In this document: positions 1-13,647 of the stretch, in pieces
How the letters are laid out: every line of letters starts with the position of its first letter
How positions within the stretch are numbered: the stretch's first letter is position 1
The notes under the pieces: generated by a model
What the model was told of the DNA's origin: nothing
What the model saw: only the letters and a program-made list of their open reading frames with translations
Database searches by the model: none
Position numbers and translations under genes: made by a program
Assembly: GCA_017654935.2 (NCBI GenBank)
Contig: CM065695.1
Span: forward strand, 25,025,073 to 25,089,072
DNA length: 64,000 nt
Source of the DNA: Phymorhynchus buccinoides
Lineage: Eukaryota > Mollusca > Gastropoda > Neogastropoda > Raphitomidae
Direction of reading: 5' to 3'

Positions 1-2040
1 TTAAGATTGTGGGCGGATGTGACGTAAGTGTCCCGCGCGACCCACTTTCTCCATTTCTTCTCTCCCCCCCCCCCCCCTCTCACCCTCTCTCCTTTTCATT
101 TCTTTACTCGGCCGCCACGTTAATTGCCATCCACCATCAAAGAGAACGCCGATTAAGGCCGTTGTCTGTTTGAAGTTCGATTTGTCTCCCCGGTCGGCAT
201 GTAACCCCTACCGAGGTTATCTCCCTTCACCCCCCCCCCCCCTCTTATCTACCCTCCTCACCATGAGAAAGTGACAACCACGGTCAATTCCCTTTGAAGA
301 CGGTTTTGCCTTTCCTATCATGAGCAAGGTTAGGAATGTCCGGCATGTGATAATGCTGTAATCGGCGCGTGATTGTTCTGTACATTTTGAACATCATCTT
401 GTGATGTGTCGACTGCTATAAACCAATAGCAGGCTTTCATTGTTTGAAAGTGAAGGCTATAATTGGAGTGGTGAGAAAAAGTTTTCACACAAGACGCTGA
501 AACGTAGCTAGAGCAACACTCACAACCAGTCATAATAAGCCCACTAGTAAGTATTATTGATGGCAGGTGATTGAGATCTTGTTTGTTTGATCCTATTTTT
601 GATCTAGATCCTATGTTCAATGATGAATAAGGAGTAGATAGATATGTTATTGAAAAGAAGTGGTAAACATTCTATTCTATTTATGTGCACTGATTATTTG
701 TGTGTGTGTGTTTTTGACTTGAACACTTTTGGTACCAGAACCGGAGTTTATGCCTACTAACCCTTTTGTCTATTTTTAGTAGGAAACCTATGGGCCGCAA
801 TCTTGCACTTTATGATACCATTCCTTTCCAGGTGTTGGATGGAGAGTGATGTTGTCTTGATCACCTTTTATGTTTTACTGATCTCAGTTTGTTAACTGAA
901 ATTCAGTTTATTTATTAACTAGTGCTATTGTACAAGGGAAGCCTTCTAGCCGGTTGGGATTCACTAATGCCCTGCCGACTGAAGCCCCTTGTCTCTAAGC
1001 CATAGAGATCTACATCCACCTTCTCCTGTGATTATCAGCAGGGCATCGTGGGCAGGAAGATTACCCCTGCCTCACAAGCACCAAGATGGGAAAGACGCCC
1101 CGCACCCAGAATCCGTGAGGAGACCACGCCTGAACCGTGCCATCCCGCGAGCCGTAACCGGAACGACTGGGAGCTACTCTCATCTGACGAGCAAGCCCAG
1201 CCACCCCAGCATTCGCCGATCACTACGGAGGAACCTGACAACAGCTAAGTCCCCCGGACTGCGCCAATCATTTGAACTTTCCTACGGACACTGAAGATAA
1301 TTAGTAACCCTTCCGGCATGGGGCGAACCTTATAGAAAGACAAAAGTCTTGTGAATCCTTTCGGATTTCATTGTTTTTTTATCCATATTTTGTTTTGGCG
1401 CCATTGAGCTGCTTTATTATTATTGTTGCATAATCTTATGCAGATTTTGGGAGTAAATAAAATACAAGTGTCAAATAATCCTGAACCCTTTTGTCAGACT
1501 GATGAGAGTGGGAGTCTTGTAATTTCATGTAAAACCCTACTTCTCTCTGTCTGCCATTTAGAGCAATTCAACCACTTGTATTTCTTACAACCATACGAGC
1601 CAGAACCCGGGCACAAATATAAATTTATTAGATGAAAAGGGGCCGGGTAAGTTGCTCATCTCCCATACCCTAGAGAAGTGGGTTAAAGGCAAATTTTCTA
1701 CTTGAAAATTTAACACACTAAAAGTCTCCCCTAGGGACTTAGCCTTTTAACCCATTACCTCGTCACAGCGGAAATGGTAGACTTAGTTCACCGTTTCTGC
1801 CATGCGAGGGCGCTGCGGTAGAGCAGGTACAAACCTAGTAGCAGCCAATGTAATGTTAGTTTGTCATAATGAGTTTCATGAAAGAAATTCGTGGCGAATA
1901 GTCACGTGTTTCGTGCCCAAGCTATCAACTGTATCGCCCGTTCTACCGCATGTAATCAACAAAGTTTTGTTTAACAAAATTTATGCACAATCTCTCTTTT
2001 ATCTACAGTTTAAATAATAAAGTTCACTTTAAACAAGAAT
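1..2040. other. Gene-free stretch
   Basis: Poly-C tracts near 65 and 230. A GC-richer block at about 1000-1310 has two short overlapping open frames on the plus strand, including RRPAPRIREETTPEP. It could be a decayed retroelement tail, but nothing diagnostic is seen. No tRNA, rRNA or recognised exon. Confidence 0.5.
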
Positions 2041-2049
2041 TTGTAAAAA

Positions 2050-2083
2050 CAGAGAGAGAGAGAAAGAGAGAGAAGGAGGGAGA

Positions 2084-2121
<38 letters not shown>

Positions 2122-2189
2122 AAGACACAGAGAGAGAGAGAGAGGGAGAGAGAGGGAGAGAGAGGGAGAGAGAGAGGGTGAGAGGGAGA

Positions 2190-2258
<69 letters not shown>
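2050..2258. repeat. (GA)n microsatellite
   Basis: About 200 bp of GA with AAA and GGG interruptions. It produces long meaningless RERE/LSLS frames. Confidence 0.95.
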
Positions 2259-2263
<5 letters not shown>

Positions 2264-2703
2264 GGAGTAGTGAGACTGACCTATACATTGATGACGTATT
2301 TACAAAGGTCAGAAGAGGACAATTTTTTTTAAATTGTAACCCAGGAGGAACCACAAATTGACTTTACTATAAGAGTTTATTTTTATTTTTAATTATAACC
2401 CAGTTGCTACTATGGGTGGGTGGAGGGAGTGGTGAGACTGTGACGCATACATTGGTGACGTATTTACAAAGGTCAGGAAGAGGACAATTTTTTTTTTATT
2501 GTAACCCAGGAGCCAGTCCTGTGGGGAACCAAAAGTGACTTTACTATAGCAGTTTTTAAAAAAATATTATAACCGAGTGGCTACTATCCGAGGACTATTT
2601 AGTAATAAAACAGTAGACCTTTGGCCGGGAACCAGTGCTTTCCTTTACTGTAACCGAAATTGCTTATTACCGAGTTTACTATAAACGGGGAGTACTGTAG
2701 CCC

Positions 2704-2739
<36 letters not shown>

Positions 2740-2801
2740 GCCGTCATTGAGCACATTTACTGACCGAAAATGGAATTTCAGGTTTGTTTGGTGTTGCTAT
2801 G

Positions 2802-2838
<37 letters not shown>

Positions 2839-2876
2839 GTCTAATATCACGAGAAGTGGATAGACTTTAAATGAAA

Positions 2877-2911
<35 letters not shown>

Positions 2912-3465
2912 GCTCATTCTTTTATTGTCAATTAAAGATAATTTTGACTTGACTAGACTCGACGTGACACACACACACACACACACACGCCGCTACAGCT
3001 CGTCGCCATCGTGAACAGAGTATAGTATTTCTCTACACACCATTCTTACGATAGTAGGCCTATAGTATACTACAGAGGGCAGTGAACCGCTACGGTAGCC
3101 GGATTGATATTGCCTGGATACTGTAAAACAAAGGTCTATGACCCAACTCCCCACCCACCCACCCACTCACACTTTGTCTTCTTTTTTTCCCCCACACGCA
3201 CTTTGCCCATAAATAATGTCCTAGTTAGTTTATTTTCCGCATTGCGCAACCACTTACGTCAATGGAATGTCTACTGAGACGGCATGACGAATAAGTCTTG
3301 AGGAAAGATTGACACTGCACTGCTGCTGATGAGTCACTTCGGTGGAGGGAGTTTTGATATAAAGCGTTAATTGGGTTACATACAAACGTATCTCCCACAA
3401 TATTTCAAACATACTTGTAGCGGTGCCATAGCCGATGAGGTTTAACCGAGGCGTGGTTACCGCTA

Positions 3466-3617
3466 CACCTATCTGTATTAATTTTTAAAAAATCGGGACT
3501 TTACTGGTTTCGTACTGCCTCCGGGCATTGCCTCCAGTATTGTTCCCACCATATTTGTATTTACAAATGTCCCATATGTGTCTGATTCAGACCAAGAGGA
3601 CGTAAAACACTATTTTC
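3466..3617 (+). mobile_element. SINE-like dispersed repeat
   Basis: About 150 bp, with TCGGGACTTTACTGG, a GGGCATTGCCTCCAG core and a CCCATATGTGTCTG...GAGGACGT end. Same family as 4406-4570, 33985-34150 and 58031-58193. Confidence 0.65.
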
Positions 3618-3680
3618 GTCGCCATACAAACGTATCTCTCTAAGTTGGTCGTTGTGTTCAGTGTATGGGTGTATGGGTAG

Positions 3681-4150
3681 ACTTAGCTCCTCCTCTTTTT
3701 TTTATTTTTTAAAAGGGAGGTTTCTGATTTTACCCCTCGATCTGTACTTGTCATATGCCGGCACTGAGCTAGGCAACTAGGTGTTGTAAAGTGACCTTCA
3801 TAAGGGAGGTAAAAGGGGACAGTAAGCGTCAAAATGGTAGTACAATTTCGCTAGAAACGAGAGGAGACAGTGGGGAGTGCAACCTCCTTTTTTTAAAAAT
3901 CTTTTTTTTTTTAGGCAACTAGGTGTTGTAGGTGACCTTCATAGACTTAGCTCCTCTTTTTTTTCTTCTTTTTTTTTAAAAGGGAGGTTTCTGAGTTTAT
4001 CCCCCTGCACTGCCTGTCATATGCCGGCACTGAGCTAAGCAACTAGGTGTCGTAGGTGACCTTCATAAGGGAGATAAAAGGGGAGAGTAAGCGTCAAAAT
4101 GGTAGTACAATTTCCGGGTAGAAACGAGAGGAGACAGTGGTGGAGTGCGA
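3681..4150. repeat. ~265-bp direct duplication
   Basis: Two units with ACTTAGCTCCTC, CATATGCCGGCACTGAGCTA, GGCAACTAGGTGTTGTA and GTAAGCGTCAAAATGGTAGT, plus a partial unit at 3913-3948. Confidence 0.8.
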
Positions 4151-4273
4151 TGTATTATTCAACCTCTTAAATGACAAAAAATATAAAGTTACTTATCTAT
4201 CAGTGGATAGGAAACATAGACAAAACAATTCACAGTCACTTCACAGTGAAGGCTTATTTATGTAGGCTACTTA

Positions 4274-4305
<32 letters not shown>

Positions 4306-4405
4306 CCTCTACATAAAGGTCTCTGACCGATTGGACGCTGATCTCACCTTCTCCCCCCTACACACACACACACACACACACACACAAAGGCACAGCCGTG
4401 GAAGC

Positions 4406-4570
4406 AATGTTTACACATCTGTATTATTACAAAATCGGGAATTTCCTGGTGTTGCACTGCCTCCGGGCATTGCCTCCAGGATCGTTCCTACCATCTTTAT
4501 ATCTACTGATGTCCCATATGTGTCTGTTCCTGACCGGAGTAGCCTACGTTAAGCAGAATTCCATTCATTC
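4406..4570 (+). mobile_element. SINE-like dispersed repeat
   Basis: Second copy of the ~150-bp family, ending GACCGGAGTAGCCTACGTTA followed by AGCAGAATTCCATTCATTCA, a simple ATTC-like tail typical of retroposons. Confidence 0.65.
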
Positions 4571-4731
4571 AAAAAATGCATATTAATTAAAAGAAAAACT
4601 GCGTTTTAGACGCAACCAAAGGATTAATTGGCCAACCGTTCTTTTCTCAAGGGCCCCCGATCACGCGCGCGCGCGCGCACGCACACACACACACACACAC
4701 ACACACGCATGTACGCACGCACGCACGCACA

Positions 4732-4767
<36 letters not shown>

Positions 4768-5206
4768 GCATTCGATTTAATTCCATTCAGTTCAACGTAC
4801 AACAAAGCAAACGGAACAATCATTTAAGGAATCTTAACTGCAGTTGTTTTTATCTTTTACTTACATTATCAGAACCCCGTATAGGCTAGTTTATTCCTAA
4901 AGAAGTAAGCTTAAAAGTGGAAGAACGTGACAGAAATATTGCTCGCGCGCCGTGCTCACTCAAACATAGTTTTCCTCGTCTTATAGAAGTTGCTAGCTGT
5001 TGAAGACACAACCCCATAGAAGTATCCCATGGAAATAACAATTTGAAAATCAAATTCTCCGTATTGAAATTTACGCCTAAACCAAGTGTCTTGATTATTA
5101 AAAATCATTAATGTTGTCTTAAACTATTCACTCGTAGTTTCCATAGTGGGCAATCATTATTTATTTTTTTTAAAGAGAGGAACCTCTTCGATTAGCAAAG
5201 CCAATA

Positions 5207-5424
5207 TAGGGGAAGACGGGGTAAAAAGCGCATGGGCGGGTAAGAAGCCCACCCCAATTATCTCACGAAAAAAAGAAAATTTCAGTCAAATTTGCCCATG
5301 AGACGAATGCTAGACATTAACGCTCGTCTCATGGGCAAAATGAGACTGAACTTTGCTTCATTTCATGAGATAATTGGGGTGGGCTTCTTACCCGCCCATG
5401 CGCTTTTTACCCCGTCTTCCCCTA
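5207..5424. mobile_element. Fold-back MITE with ~95-bp arms
   Basis: Near-perfect inverted repeat. TAGGGGAAGACGGGGTAAAA and CCCACCCCAATTATCTCA pair with their complements at the other end, leaving a short loop near 5310-5325. A single arm with a variant end recurs at 63100-63205. Confidence 0.85.
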
Positions 5425-6549
5425 GCATATAGGATTGAAAGAAAGAGAGAAAGAACGAAAGAATAGGAGCAAGAAGAGAGAAGAAAGGCAGAGAAAAAGA
5501 AAAGAAAAGAAAGAATTGAAGAAAGAATGCTTCTCCGAAATTGGAATGTGGCGTGAATGCAGCGGGAAGACCAGTGAAAACTGAAAACCCGACACTGACA
5601 CACGTACCTCACCCATTATGGCCATACCATGGCCTGGGAACGCATAAGAAGAATGAACTTTAAGAAGGAAGGAAGGAAAAGAGATCCACGCGTCTTAACT
5701 GCTGATCATCGATTTCCCCTCACTCACTATAACTGCCATGTAATTATTGTCTAAGAAACCAACCCACCCGATTCAGGCACCACTGATGGCAGGTTTGAAT
5801 TTGTTAGTTGGGGCCTTGGATAATCCTAAAGGCCTTTGGTTTCAATCCACACACACACATACTTTAATAACGTGAGCGTTTCTTGGTTGATACGCCGATC
5901 ATTCATCTGATAAAACGTCATCTAAATCTGTTCACTTCAGATATGTTAATTAAAGCAACTAGTGTAGGTCGGTATGTAGTGAAAATAGGGTTTCGCCGGC
6001 CTATGAAAACCTTATATACCGGACGATCAATTTTAATTCGTCCGTAATCTTGCCTCTTTTGGCAACAGGTTGGTCAATTTGTATGTTTTTAATGGTTTTA
6101 ATTATAATATCAAAGCTACCAATTGTTCAAAAACTGAAGTTTTGACGATTTATACTATTAAAAGATATATTCATCGGCTTGGTAAACAACTTTATTCTGA
6201 CAAATGTGCCAAGAAAAAAGTTCTGGTACAATACCATTGTTAAATGAATGTTTGATTGCTTTTGTTTTATTTCAGTAGAATTGTATTACCTAACACTATC
6301 ATATAATCTAAAATATTCTAATTAGTCTGTGGTGAGTTGTGACGCATCCCTGCAGAATCGATACTATCAACAGTCCTGTAAATTGTGTTTTCTCAATGGC
6401 ATCAACCTTTTAATAGACATGCTTCCATGATGTAGATTTGGTTCTAAATGTTTCCAAATGATTTAAAGGACCCCTCTGTGAAGCAAATGTCACTTATCAT
6501 ATAATAAAAAGCCAACTGTCCATGTGTGTGTGTGTCAATGTGTGTGTGG

Positions 6550-7160
6550 AACACAGAACGGGCCTTATAACTCAGCCGTTTTTCGACCGAATCGCTTCAA
6601 ATTTGCTATGAGCCCTAACGGGGCCATGGCAACGGCAACCGAGGCGGCCGTGTCATTTGCTCGGTTTGGCAAATGCGCGAAACGCGTATCCATCGGCCTC
6701 TCAGCGCCCGTATCTCTGGTATTTCTGGACGGATTGCCTTCCAATTTGGAAGGTAAATGACGGGGACAGTGACTATCTGTGCCAAACTGGAAGCGAATCG
6801 ATGTATAAATGCGCGCGATATGCGCCGCTTGACCTTTTCACAAACCGCGGCGAAACGAGACCTCACATTGACTCGAAATTTCAAACGTGCATGACCATGG
6901 ATAGTGACTATCTTGGTGCAAAACTTGAACAGCATCCATTAATAAACGCGCGCGATATGAGCCAATTTACATTTGCGCGGACCCCGCATTTCAAGCCGTC
7001 CACAACAAACAGTTTACACAGAAACAACTCAGTACTGCATGCACGCGGGCAAGAAAAGGGTTGGAGAGCGGAGATTACTTTAGCGATGTACAATATCGCG
7101 CTATTCACCGAGTGAGAGTGGAGATTACTTTAGCGCGAGCGCGAGCTGTCAGCAGTTATT

Positions 7161-7222
<62 letters not shown>

Positions 7223-7322
7223 CCACCTCTCAGCACTGGTACTCAGCGTTACCGGTACTTGGCGTTACCGGTACTTGGCGTTACCGGTACTTGGCGTTAC
7301 CGGTACTCCGCATTGCGCTAGT
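6550..7322. repeat. Dispersed ~750-bp repeat, copy 1
   Basis: From GCCGTTTTTCGACCGAATCG through GGAGAGCGGAGATTACTTTA to tandem GGCGTTACCGGTACTT. Same orientation as 47895-48616. A (GA)n tract has expanded at 7164-7219 in this copy. No intact coding frame recognised. Confidence 0.8.
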
Positions 7323-9067
7323 TTTACATTAAAACACAACTTTGAACAGTACGAAATGTCAGCCCCGGCAAAAGGGTTCTCAAATAACAGGCACCGATCA
7401 ATGTGTGATGTTTAACCCTGCCACTGCATCAGCTTTACACTCGTTTTCATTCACCAAACAGATAAAGTCAAATCTTAAACCAAACAAAGCTCTAAGCTAC
7501 TATTAACTTCCCACACAGTAAGTTGCATTTTTATATGTTTAACAGAACGTGTGAATGTTTCATTGTTCATATTGCTAGCAAGAACGTTCTTCATGCTCAT
7601 GATAATGTTCTTTCGTATATAGTAAAAGGACAAAAGAGAACTTCGGCTACCATTTACAAGACGCCATAAATTCCTCAAACAAATTTTTAAAGTCGATTAG
7701 TATACTCTGATTAGTATAAAAAAAACTCGTTAAAGTCCTGCTCGCATTACACTAAGTTTCATACCATGACCGCAGCAAAAGCATATACTCTAATTGTTGA
7801 TGTGATGGCTTCAGAGCATGAGGTAAACACCATCAACGAAGACAATCTCAGATCTGCAACAGGCTTTCATCAAAATGGGTAGACTATGTGATTCTGGGTT
7901 ATGGTGAAAGTGGGATTGGATTATTCAGGAAACACAATTTAGAGAAATCTGCATATATTGATTGTGTGGGGACAGCGTCACACAAGGACCGTAGTCCCCC
8001 CCTCCCCTCCCACCCCTTCAAATAACCTGAGTTAATATTAGATTGTAGGCTTATAGGTCTATTGAAACAAATAAACAAACAAAAGCTAATAATAACATTG
8101 TACCACTTGCCGTTTTTACAGATAGCATGTTAGACCCTGATATAAACCCATTTCTAGGTCTTAAAAAACACGTCACCAAAATTATATTGTATTAATTACT
8201 GAACAGTAAGAAGAAGAGTCATGACCTGGGCTTGGGCAGACCCCCACAGAGTGTAATGAGCTCAAGGCAAAAACACTGGGTTGAGGGGGAGGGGGCGTTT
8301 TCTCCGAAGACCCTCTTTTGTCCAGCTCTCCGTAGAGTCTCTTTGCATTATTAACTACTGAGCAATAAGAAGACATAAAACCCCCCACCCATAATCATCC
8401 TAAATTTGGTCTACGTGTTGCATAATGTATGTGAAAATACAGAAAGATTAGAATTGAGCTCTTATCTGGTATAGGGGTTTTATAGGCCAGATTTCCCCCC
8501 TCCCAAAAGGGGGAAAGAGGGCTGGGAAAATTTGAACCCTATGTTTTTTTTAGGTTTTGGGTAGCCTAACCAACACCCCCCCACAAAAAAAATCGATTTT
8601 AGCAAACATAAGAGCTAGACGACATATCGACCCTGACTAAACGTTGCCAGTCAACTTGACAGTAGACGTATATGTTCAACAGCTGTTGCCTTCTAGGTAA
8701 GGAACTCCAATTTCCAAAGACATGCAGGAGTGCCCTTTACCTTTTTTTTCTTTGGTGAAGATAATTATGCATGCAAAAAAACACCGTGGACTGACATGAT
8801 TCAGCATGAGTTTGGACACTTATACATTCATAAGCCCGGCCAGAGCTTCAGATTATTTTTAAACTTCATGAGTCATACGACCCCTGGCAGCACAAAAATG
8901 AGGGATCAGTTCGGGTCATTGACCCACACCTCCTAACAATCTGATGCCCTAATAAAAGTATGAATAATATTCTTAATTCAAAGATTGGAAGTGAAGGGTG
9001 AAGGTAAAAGGAAGGATTGGCAGGAAGGATCAGACAATTTTCCTTGAAAACTTTTTTTTTTTTCTTC
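7323..9067. other. Gene-free stretch
   Basis: Apart from the dispersed repeat blocks at 8210-8390 and 8860-8940 I see no exon or structured element. Confidence 0.5.
8210..8390. repeat. Dispersed repeat shared with 44848-44985
   Basis: CATGACCTGGGCTTGG ... GCTCTCCGTAGAGTCTCTTT. A neighbouring segment 8860-8940 (CGACCCCTGGCAGCACAAAA) matches 45110-45175, so the two loci share at least two blocks. Confidence 0.65.
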
Positions 9068-9082
9068 TCACTTCCCCCCCCC

Positions 9083-9136
<54 letters not shown>
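9068..9136. repeat. Poly-C tract
   Basis: About 65 bases of C with one A near the start. Confidence 0.93.
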
Positions 9137-9140
<4 letters not shown>

Positions 9141-9204
9141 ATTTTAGGTGGAAAAAATGTCATGAGAATTGCGAGCCCTAGACGGTTTGTCCAGATGCAG
9201 AAAA

Positions 9205-9485
9205 GCTTAAATACATGTACTAAGCACACAAGCATAAAACAATAAACATGAGCAACATGCGTTTCATTGTATATATGTAGGCCTACTACTTACAAACAGC
9301 TACATACACACCCACACACCTAATAATAATAATAATAATAATAATAGTACATTTATATAGCGCGTTACCTCAGATGAGCCCAAAGCGCTTTACAATTAAT
9401 GATTCATCACAGACAACAAAAACAGCATTCAAGAATGACACCAACCAGCAACAACGCATATACAAAAGCAACTCTCTCTCTCTCT

Positions 9486-9524
<39 letters not shown>

Positions 9525-10235
9525 GCGCGCGCGCGCGCGCGCGCGCACACACAGAGATTTATCAACGCCAACTCGTTCATACCCCATTCAGTAAGCCACA
9601 GCAACCGAGCCGCACGGACTGACCACATATACTACATATATTACACATGTAATGAACACACAAGCATAAAACAATGAACATGAACATGCGTTTCATTTAT
9701 ATATACGTACTACTTACAAACAGCTACATACACACCCACACTTAAACACATGTAATAAACACACAAGCATAAACAATATACATGAAAATGCGTTTCATTG
9801 TATATATACATGCTACTTACAAACAGCTACATACACACCCACACTTAAACACATGTAATAAACACACAAGCATAAAACAATACACATGAACATGCGTTTC
9901 ATTGTATATACGTACTACTTACAAACAGCTACATACACACCCACACTTAAACACATGTAATAAACACACAAGCATAAAACAATAAACATGCGTTTCATTG
10001 CATATCACGTACTACTTACAAACAGCTACATACACACCCACACATGTAATAAACACACAAGCATAAAACAATAAACATGAACAACATGCGTTTCATTGTA
10101 TATACGTACTACTTACAAACAGCTACATACACACCCACACTTAAACACATGTAATAAACACACAAGCATAAAACAATGATAAACATGCGTTTCATTGTAT
10201 ATATACGTACTACTTACAAACAGCAACATACAGTA
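9205..10235. repeat. ~105-bp satellite array interrupted by an AAT/CA-rich element
   Basis: Seven units share AACATGCGTTTCATTGTATA, TACTACTTACAAACAGCTAC and ATACACACCCACAC. The period is about 91-105 bp. The first unit (9205-9312) is separated from the rest by 9313-9640, a dispersed element whose inverted copy is at 33050-33400. Confidence 0.85.
9313..9640. mobile_element. Dispersed element with GCGCTTTACAATTAATGATT core
   Basis: (AAT)n, TACATTTATATAGCGCGTTA, AACAGCATTCAAGAATGACA, (CT)n, (CA)n, then CCGAGCCGCACGGACTGACC. The inverted copy at 33050-33400 has the same order. The TATATAGCGC...AAAGCGCTTTACA module next to (AAT)n recurs at 14720, 15170, 16950, 29430 and 62215. Confidence 0.72.
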
Positions 10236-10504
10236 CTCACACAGAGTTAGGTGCAGTCATAAGGATTTCACGAGAGAGCCAGTTGCGTACGTGTTGGGTC
10301 TGATCCCAGTGAGCTGCCAATTACCGCGGTACAATGCAGTCTATGAAACCAAGTTGCGAGTGGTATAGGTATAGTAACAGATAATTAGGCTCACACCCTC
10401 AAATGTGTACCTCCGCCAAGCAACGTTGGTTTGATCGTTTATCCGTCTATGAACAACTTTATCGGCTAATTCCGAGAGTTAACAACGGATTTTGATGACA
10501 TTTC

Positions 10505-10840
10505 GTGGAGATTGTGGAGGCTTAGCTTAGGGTATCAGTTATATCACCCCCACAAAAACAATATTAAGTATGTGGAGGTTTAGCTTAGGGTATCAGTTAA
10601 TCACCCACAGAACAATACTAAACATGTGGTGATTGTGGAGGTTTAGCTGCTTACTTTTTATGCATTGTCCATGTTCCTGTGACGTTTGTATACTTTTGTT
10701 TTATATCTTGTTTCTATATCTAACAATAATAAATGTCCCATATGTGCCTTGCCGGGTCGAGAGCACGTAAAACGCCATATTTCATTCATTCATGGAGGTT
10801 TAGCTTAGGGCATCAGTTAATCACCCAAAGAACGATATTA
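10505..10840. repeat. Short dispersed/tandem motif
   Basis: GTGGAGGTTTAGCTTAGGGT followed by ATCAGTTAATCACCC occurs near 10513, 10571, 10625 (partial) and 10796. Confidence 0.65.
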
Positions 10841-10984
10841 AACATGCCTCTCATTCATGCATCGTTTATGAGGGGCGCCAATTTTTTTTTCTTTTATAAA
10901 GAAGCTTGAACTTAACATAAAATATGCTTCTTGTTGTTTGTCTACGTTGACTCTTTGGTTTGTCTGCCGCGTTGCATGGTTGCT

Positions 10985-11290
10985 CATAGGATTTCAAAAA
11001 TCCTGTAAGGCAGGGGTCCAGGGGCTGCCCAGGCCCCGGCGGAGTACAGGGACAGCGCCCCTCCTGGGGGTTCTGGGGGGCAATGCCCCCTGGAAGCTGA
11101 AGGGAAACAACAGTTTTCCAATGTAATTGACAGGCTCTCGTTGCACTTTCACTTCTGGTTAAACTTCATGACCTCTATAACCAGCAAAATGCATCTTCTC
11201 AAATTATCATAATCCGGCGACACGCCGGCTCCAGGCAATAAAATATCCTGAACTTCAGGACATCCTGAAAGCAGGAGCATCCATGCGCGT
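10985..11290. repeat. Dispersed repeat, inverted relative to 58667-58995
   Basis: Contains GGACAGCGCCCCTCCTGGGG, CCAATGTAATTGACAGGCTC and CCAGCAAAATGCATCTTCTC. The complement of each occurs at 58667-58995. Confidence 0.78.
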
Positions 11291-12506
11291 TGACATTTAA
11301 ACTTGTACAATGTCAATTCTAAGTGAGGGCAATGGAGTGGAGGGGGGGGGGGGGGGGGGGGGGGGAGAAGAAGTTTTTTTAAATCTCAGCCAATTTTGTG
11401 TAACCCATTCAGACAGTTGTTGCCCTTTGACCGATACGGGGATAAAGTATGTCTCCGTTTTTCTTCACACCGTTATATCTAGTGAAGAAGCATTGCAAGG
11501 AATCACTTCAAATTTTGTGTGAGGGTGCAATGCAATGAGTAGAAGTCAGATATAGCTCTGTTTTTCTTCATCCTCTTATATCTGATGAGCCACTGCATGA
11601 AATCACTTTAATTTGTTGTTGTTGTTGTTGGTGGTGTGTGTGTGTGTGTGAGAGAGAAAAATACAAACAGTACAAGACATTGGTGGCTAAATTATGCTTC
11701 GGAGGTGTTGCTGAGCAGCAGACCTGCTCTCAATTTCTCTTCACCCTCTTATATCTCGTGAACCACTGCATGGAATCACTTCAAATTTTGCGCGGATCGA
11801 TGTGCCTCACCCAACGAACGATAAGAGAGCGGGGGGGTTAAGATGTCGGGGGGGGGGGGGGGGGGGGGGGGGGGCAGATGAGGGAGAAGGGAGGTAAGAG
11901 GGTGTAACAGGCAAAGGACATGTCTGCCGCTTGGCGACACATTTGTTTGATATGAAAATTGTGTGAAATTACACTATAGTCACAATAAGTTAAGAGCCAG
12001 TGTATTAAGATTACCGGTATATGAATGTTCTTTACAGACCTTCATCATACTGCTAATTACGTTTCACCACGGGAACACCCCCCCCCCCCCCCCCCCCCCC
12101 CCACGTGAATCCGTCTTCGACAGGGATATCCTTCCTTAGACATGCGGCACGAGAATCCCTCTGAATGTAGTTGTTTTTCTGACTAAATTGGATCAGATGA
12201 ATTATTCTTTTTACGTCAACACTGCCATATCCTTTGCTAGGATTGTGGTGATTCATGCATGACTTGACCAAACGATTTTGCCACAAGCACATTGCGTTAT
12301 GACCATTCTGCACACACACACACACACACAATATGTGGTGGTTTTTTTTTGGGGGTAATTGAACCCTTCACAGCTGTATACTATTTTGAATTATTTCCTA
12401 TTCGTCAGGCCAATTTTGACCGAGGAAATAAAAAAATGAACTGATGAAGAAGCACCGATGTACTCACAGTGTGCATAGGTCTGTGCAAATACTGACACAT
12501 TGTAAA

Positions 12507-12610
<104 letters not shown>

Positions 12611-12784
12611 GAAAGAAAGGGAAGATAATTGTTGGTGTAGTTGGTAAGTGTAGACTAAAGAAGTTATTTCCCTTTCACAAAACTGTTTCAGGTGGGGATA
12701 CACATTGCGATTATGCAAAACCATGGAAATAATTGTGAAAAGAATTCCGAGGAACTTGCGACATCAGCAATTAGAAAATTGACC

Positions 12785-13243
12785 AGTTGGGTCACTCGTG
12801 TTAACGAACTGAGTCTATAGTATGATAGTTGTTCGGTTGTGTGTGTGTGTGTGTGTGTGTGTGTTACGTCCTGGTCTAATCTCCAAATTTTAACATTGGC
12901 ATTTTCTCGGGAAATAGAAGGCGTACATTGTTCAAATTTTCAATACACATAGGTGTTTATGCAAGCCTTCAAACAATAATGATTTGAATAATTAAATACT
13001 TAAAACAACACCGTAAACATGATGGGGTTGTTTTTAGTACAATATTGCCAACAAATAATGACTTTGAGATTGAGGGTAGTAATCATGAGGGGGGTTCTTA
13101 ACTCATGTTGTCTATTGAATACTCTCTAACCCACTAATCTAAAATGTTATCTGTTTACGACCCTCAATCTCAGTCATTATTTGTTGGCAATCTTGTACTT
13201 TAACACCCCACCCTCCAAGTGACCCTTGAAGGCTTTGCCTCGT
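12785..13243. mobile_element. TIR element (GGCTCACTCG family), copy
   Basis: GGGTCACTCGTGTTAACGAA, (GT)n, GGGAAATAGAAGGCGTACAT, then GACCCTTGAAGGCTTTGCCT. It contains an internal inverted pair (CCAACAAATAATGACTTTGA and its complement). Confidence 0.72.
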
Positions 13244-13647
13244 TTTTTAATTGATGTAAAACAATCTGATTATCAGCACATGACAAGTTGTGATTTGTCA
13301 AAAAATGCACAGGACAGGTAAAAATTGGAAGCACGCGATGAAAATAGAAGCCAAACAAATTTGGTACATGAAAAAAGTATGGTTGTTTGGCAGGTAGATG
13401 GGTGATACTGTGGAAGAGGGAATGTGTGTGTGTGTGCGCGCGTGTGTGTATAACATTTTACAGACTATAACGGAGCACCAAATAATAAAGCGAACCTCCC
13501 AAAGTTTACACAAAATTTAAATTTTGTTATTATATTTTTTTTATATTACTAGTAGTTCTAGGGGTCTGTCTGTGTACAAAGAAGAATTGCCTGACAGTCA
13601 GTCAAATATGGTAAATGAATTTGACATATTCAATATAATTTATATTA

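Noticed and set aside
989..1294. Two overlapping 66-101-codon frames
   Set aside because: GC-rich, low-complexity, no motif I recognise and no confident splice sites; possibly a retroelement tail. Reported only as part of a gene-free stretch.
1983..2354. Open frames of Arg-Glu or Leu-Ser repeats (also 12444-12724, 24535-24822, 52100-53192, 59608-60396)
   Set aside because: They are direct translations of (GA)n/(CT)n microsatellites in several frames at once, with no unique sequence, splice context or domain.
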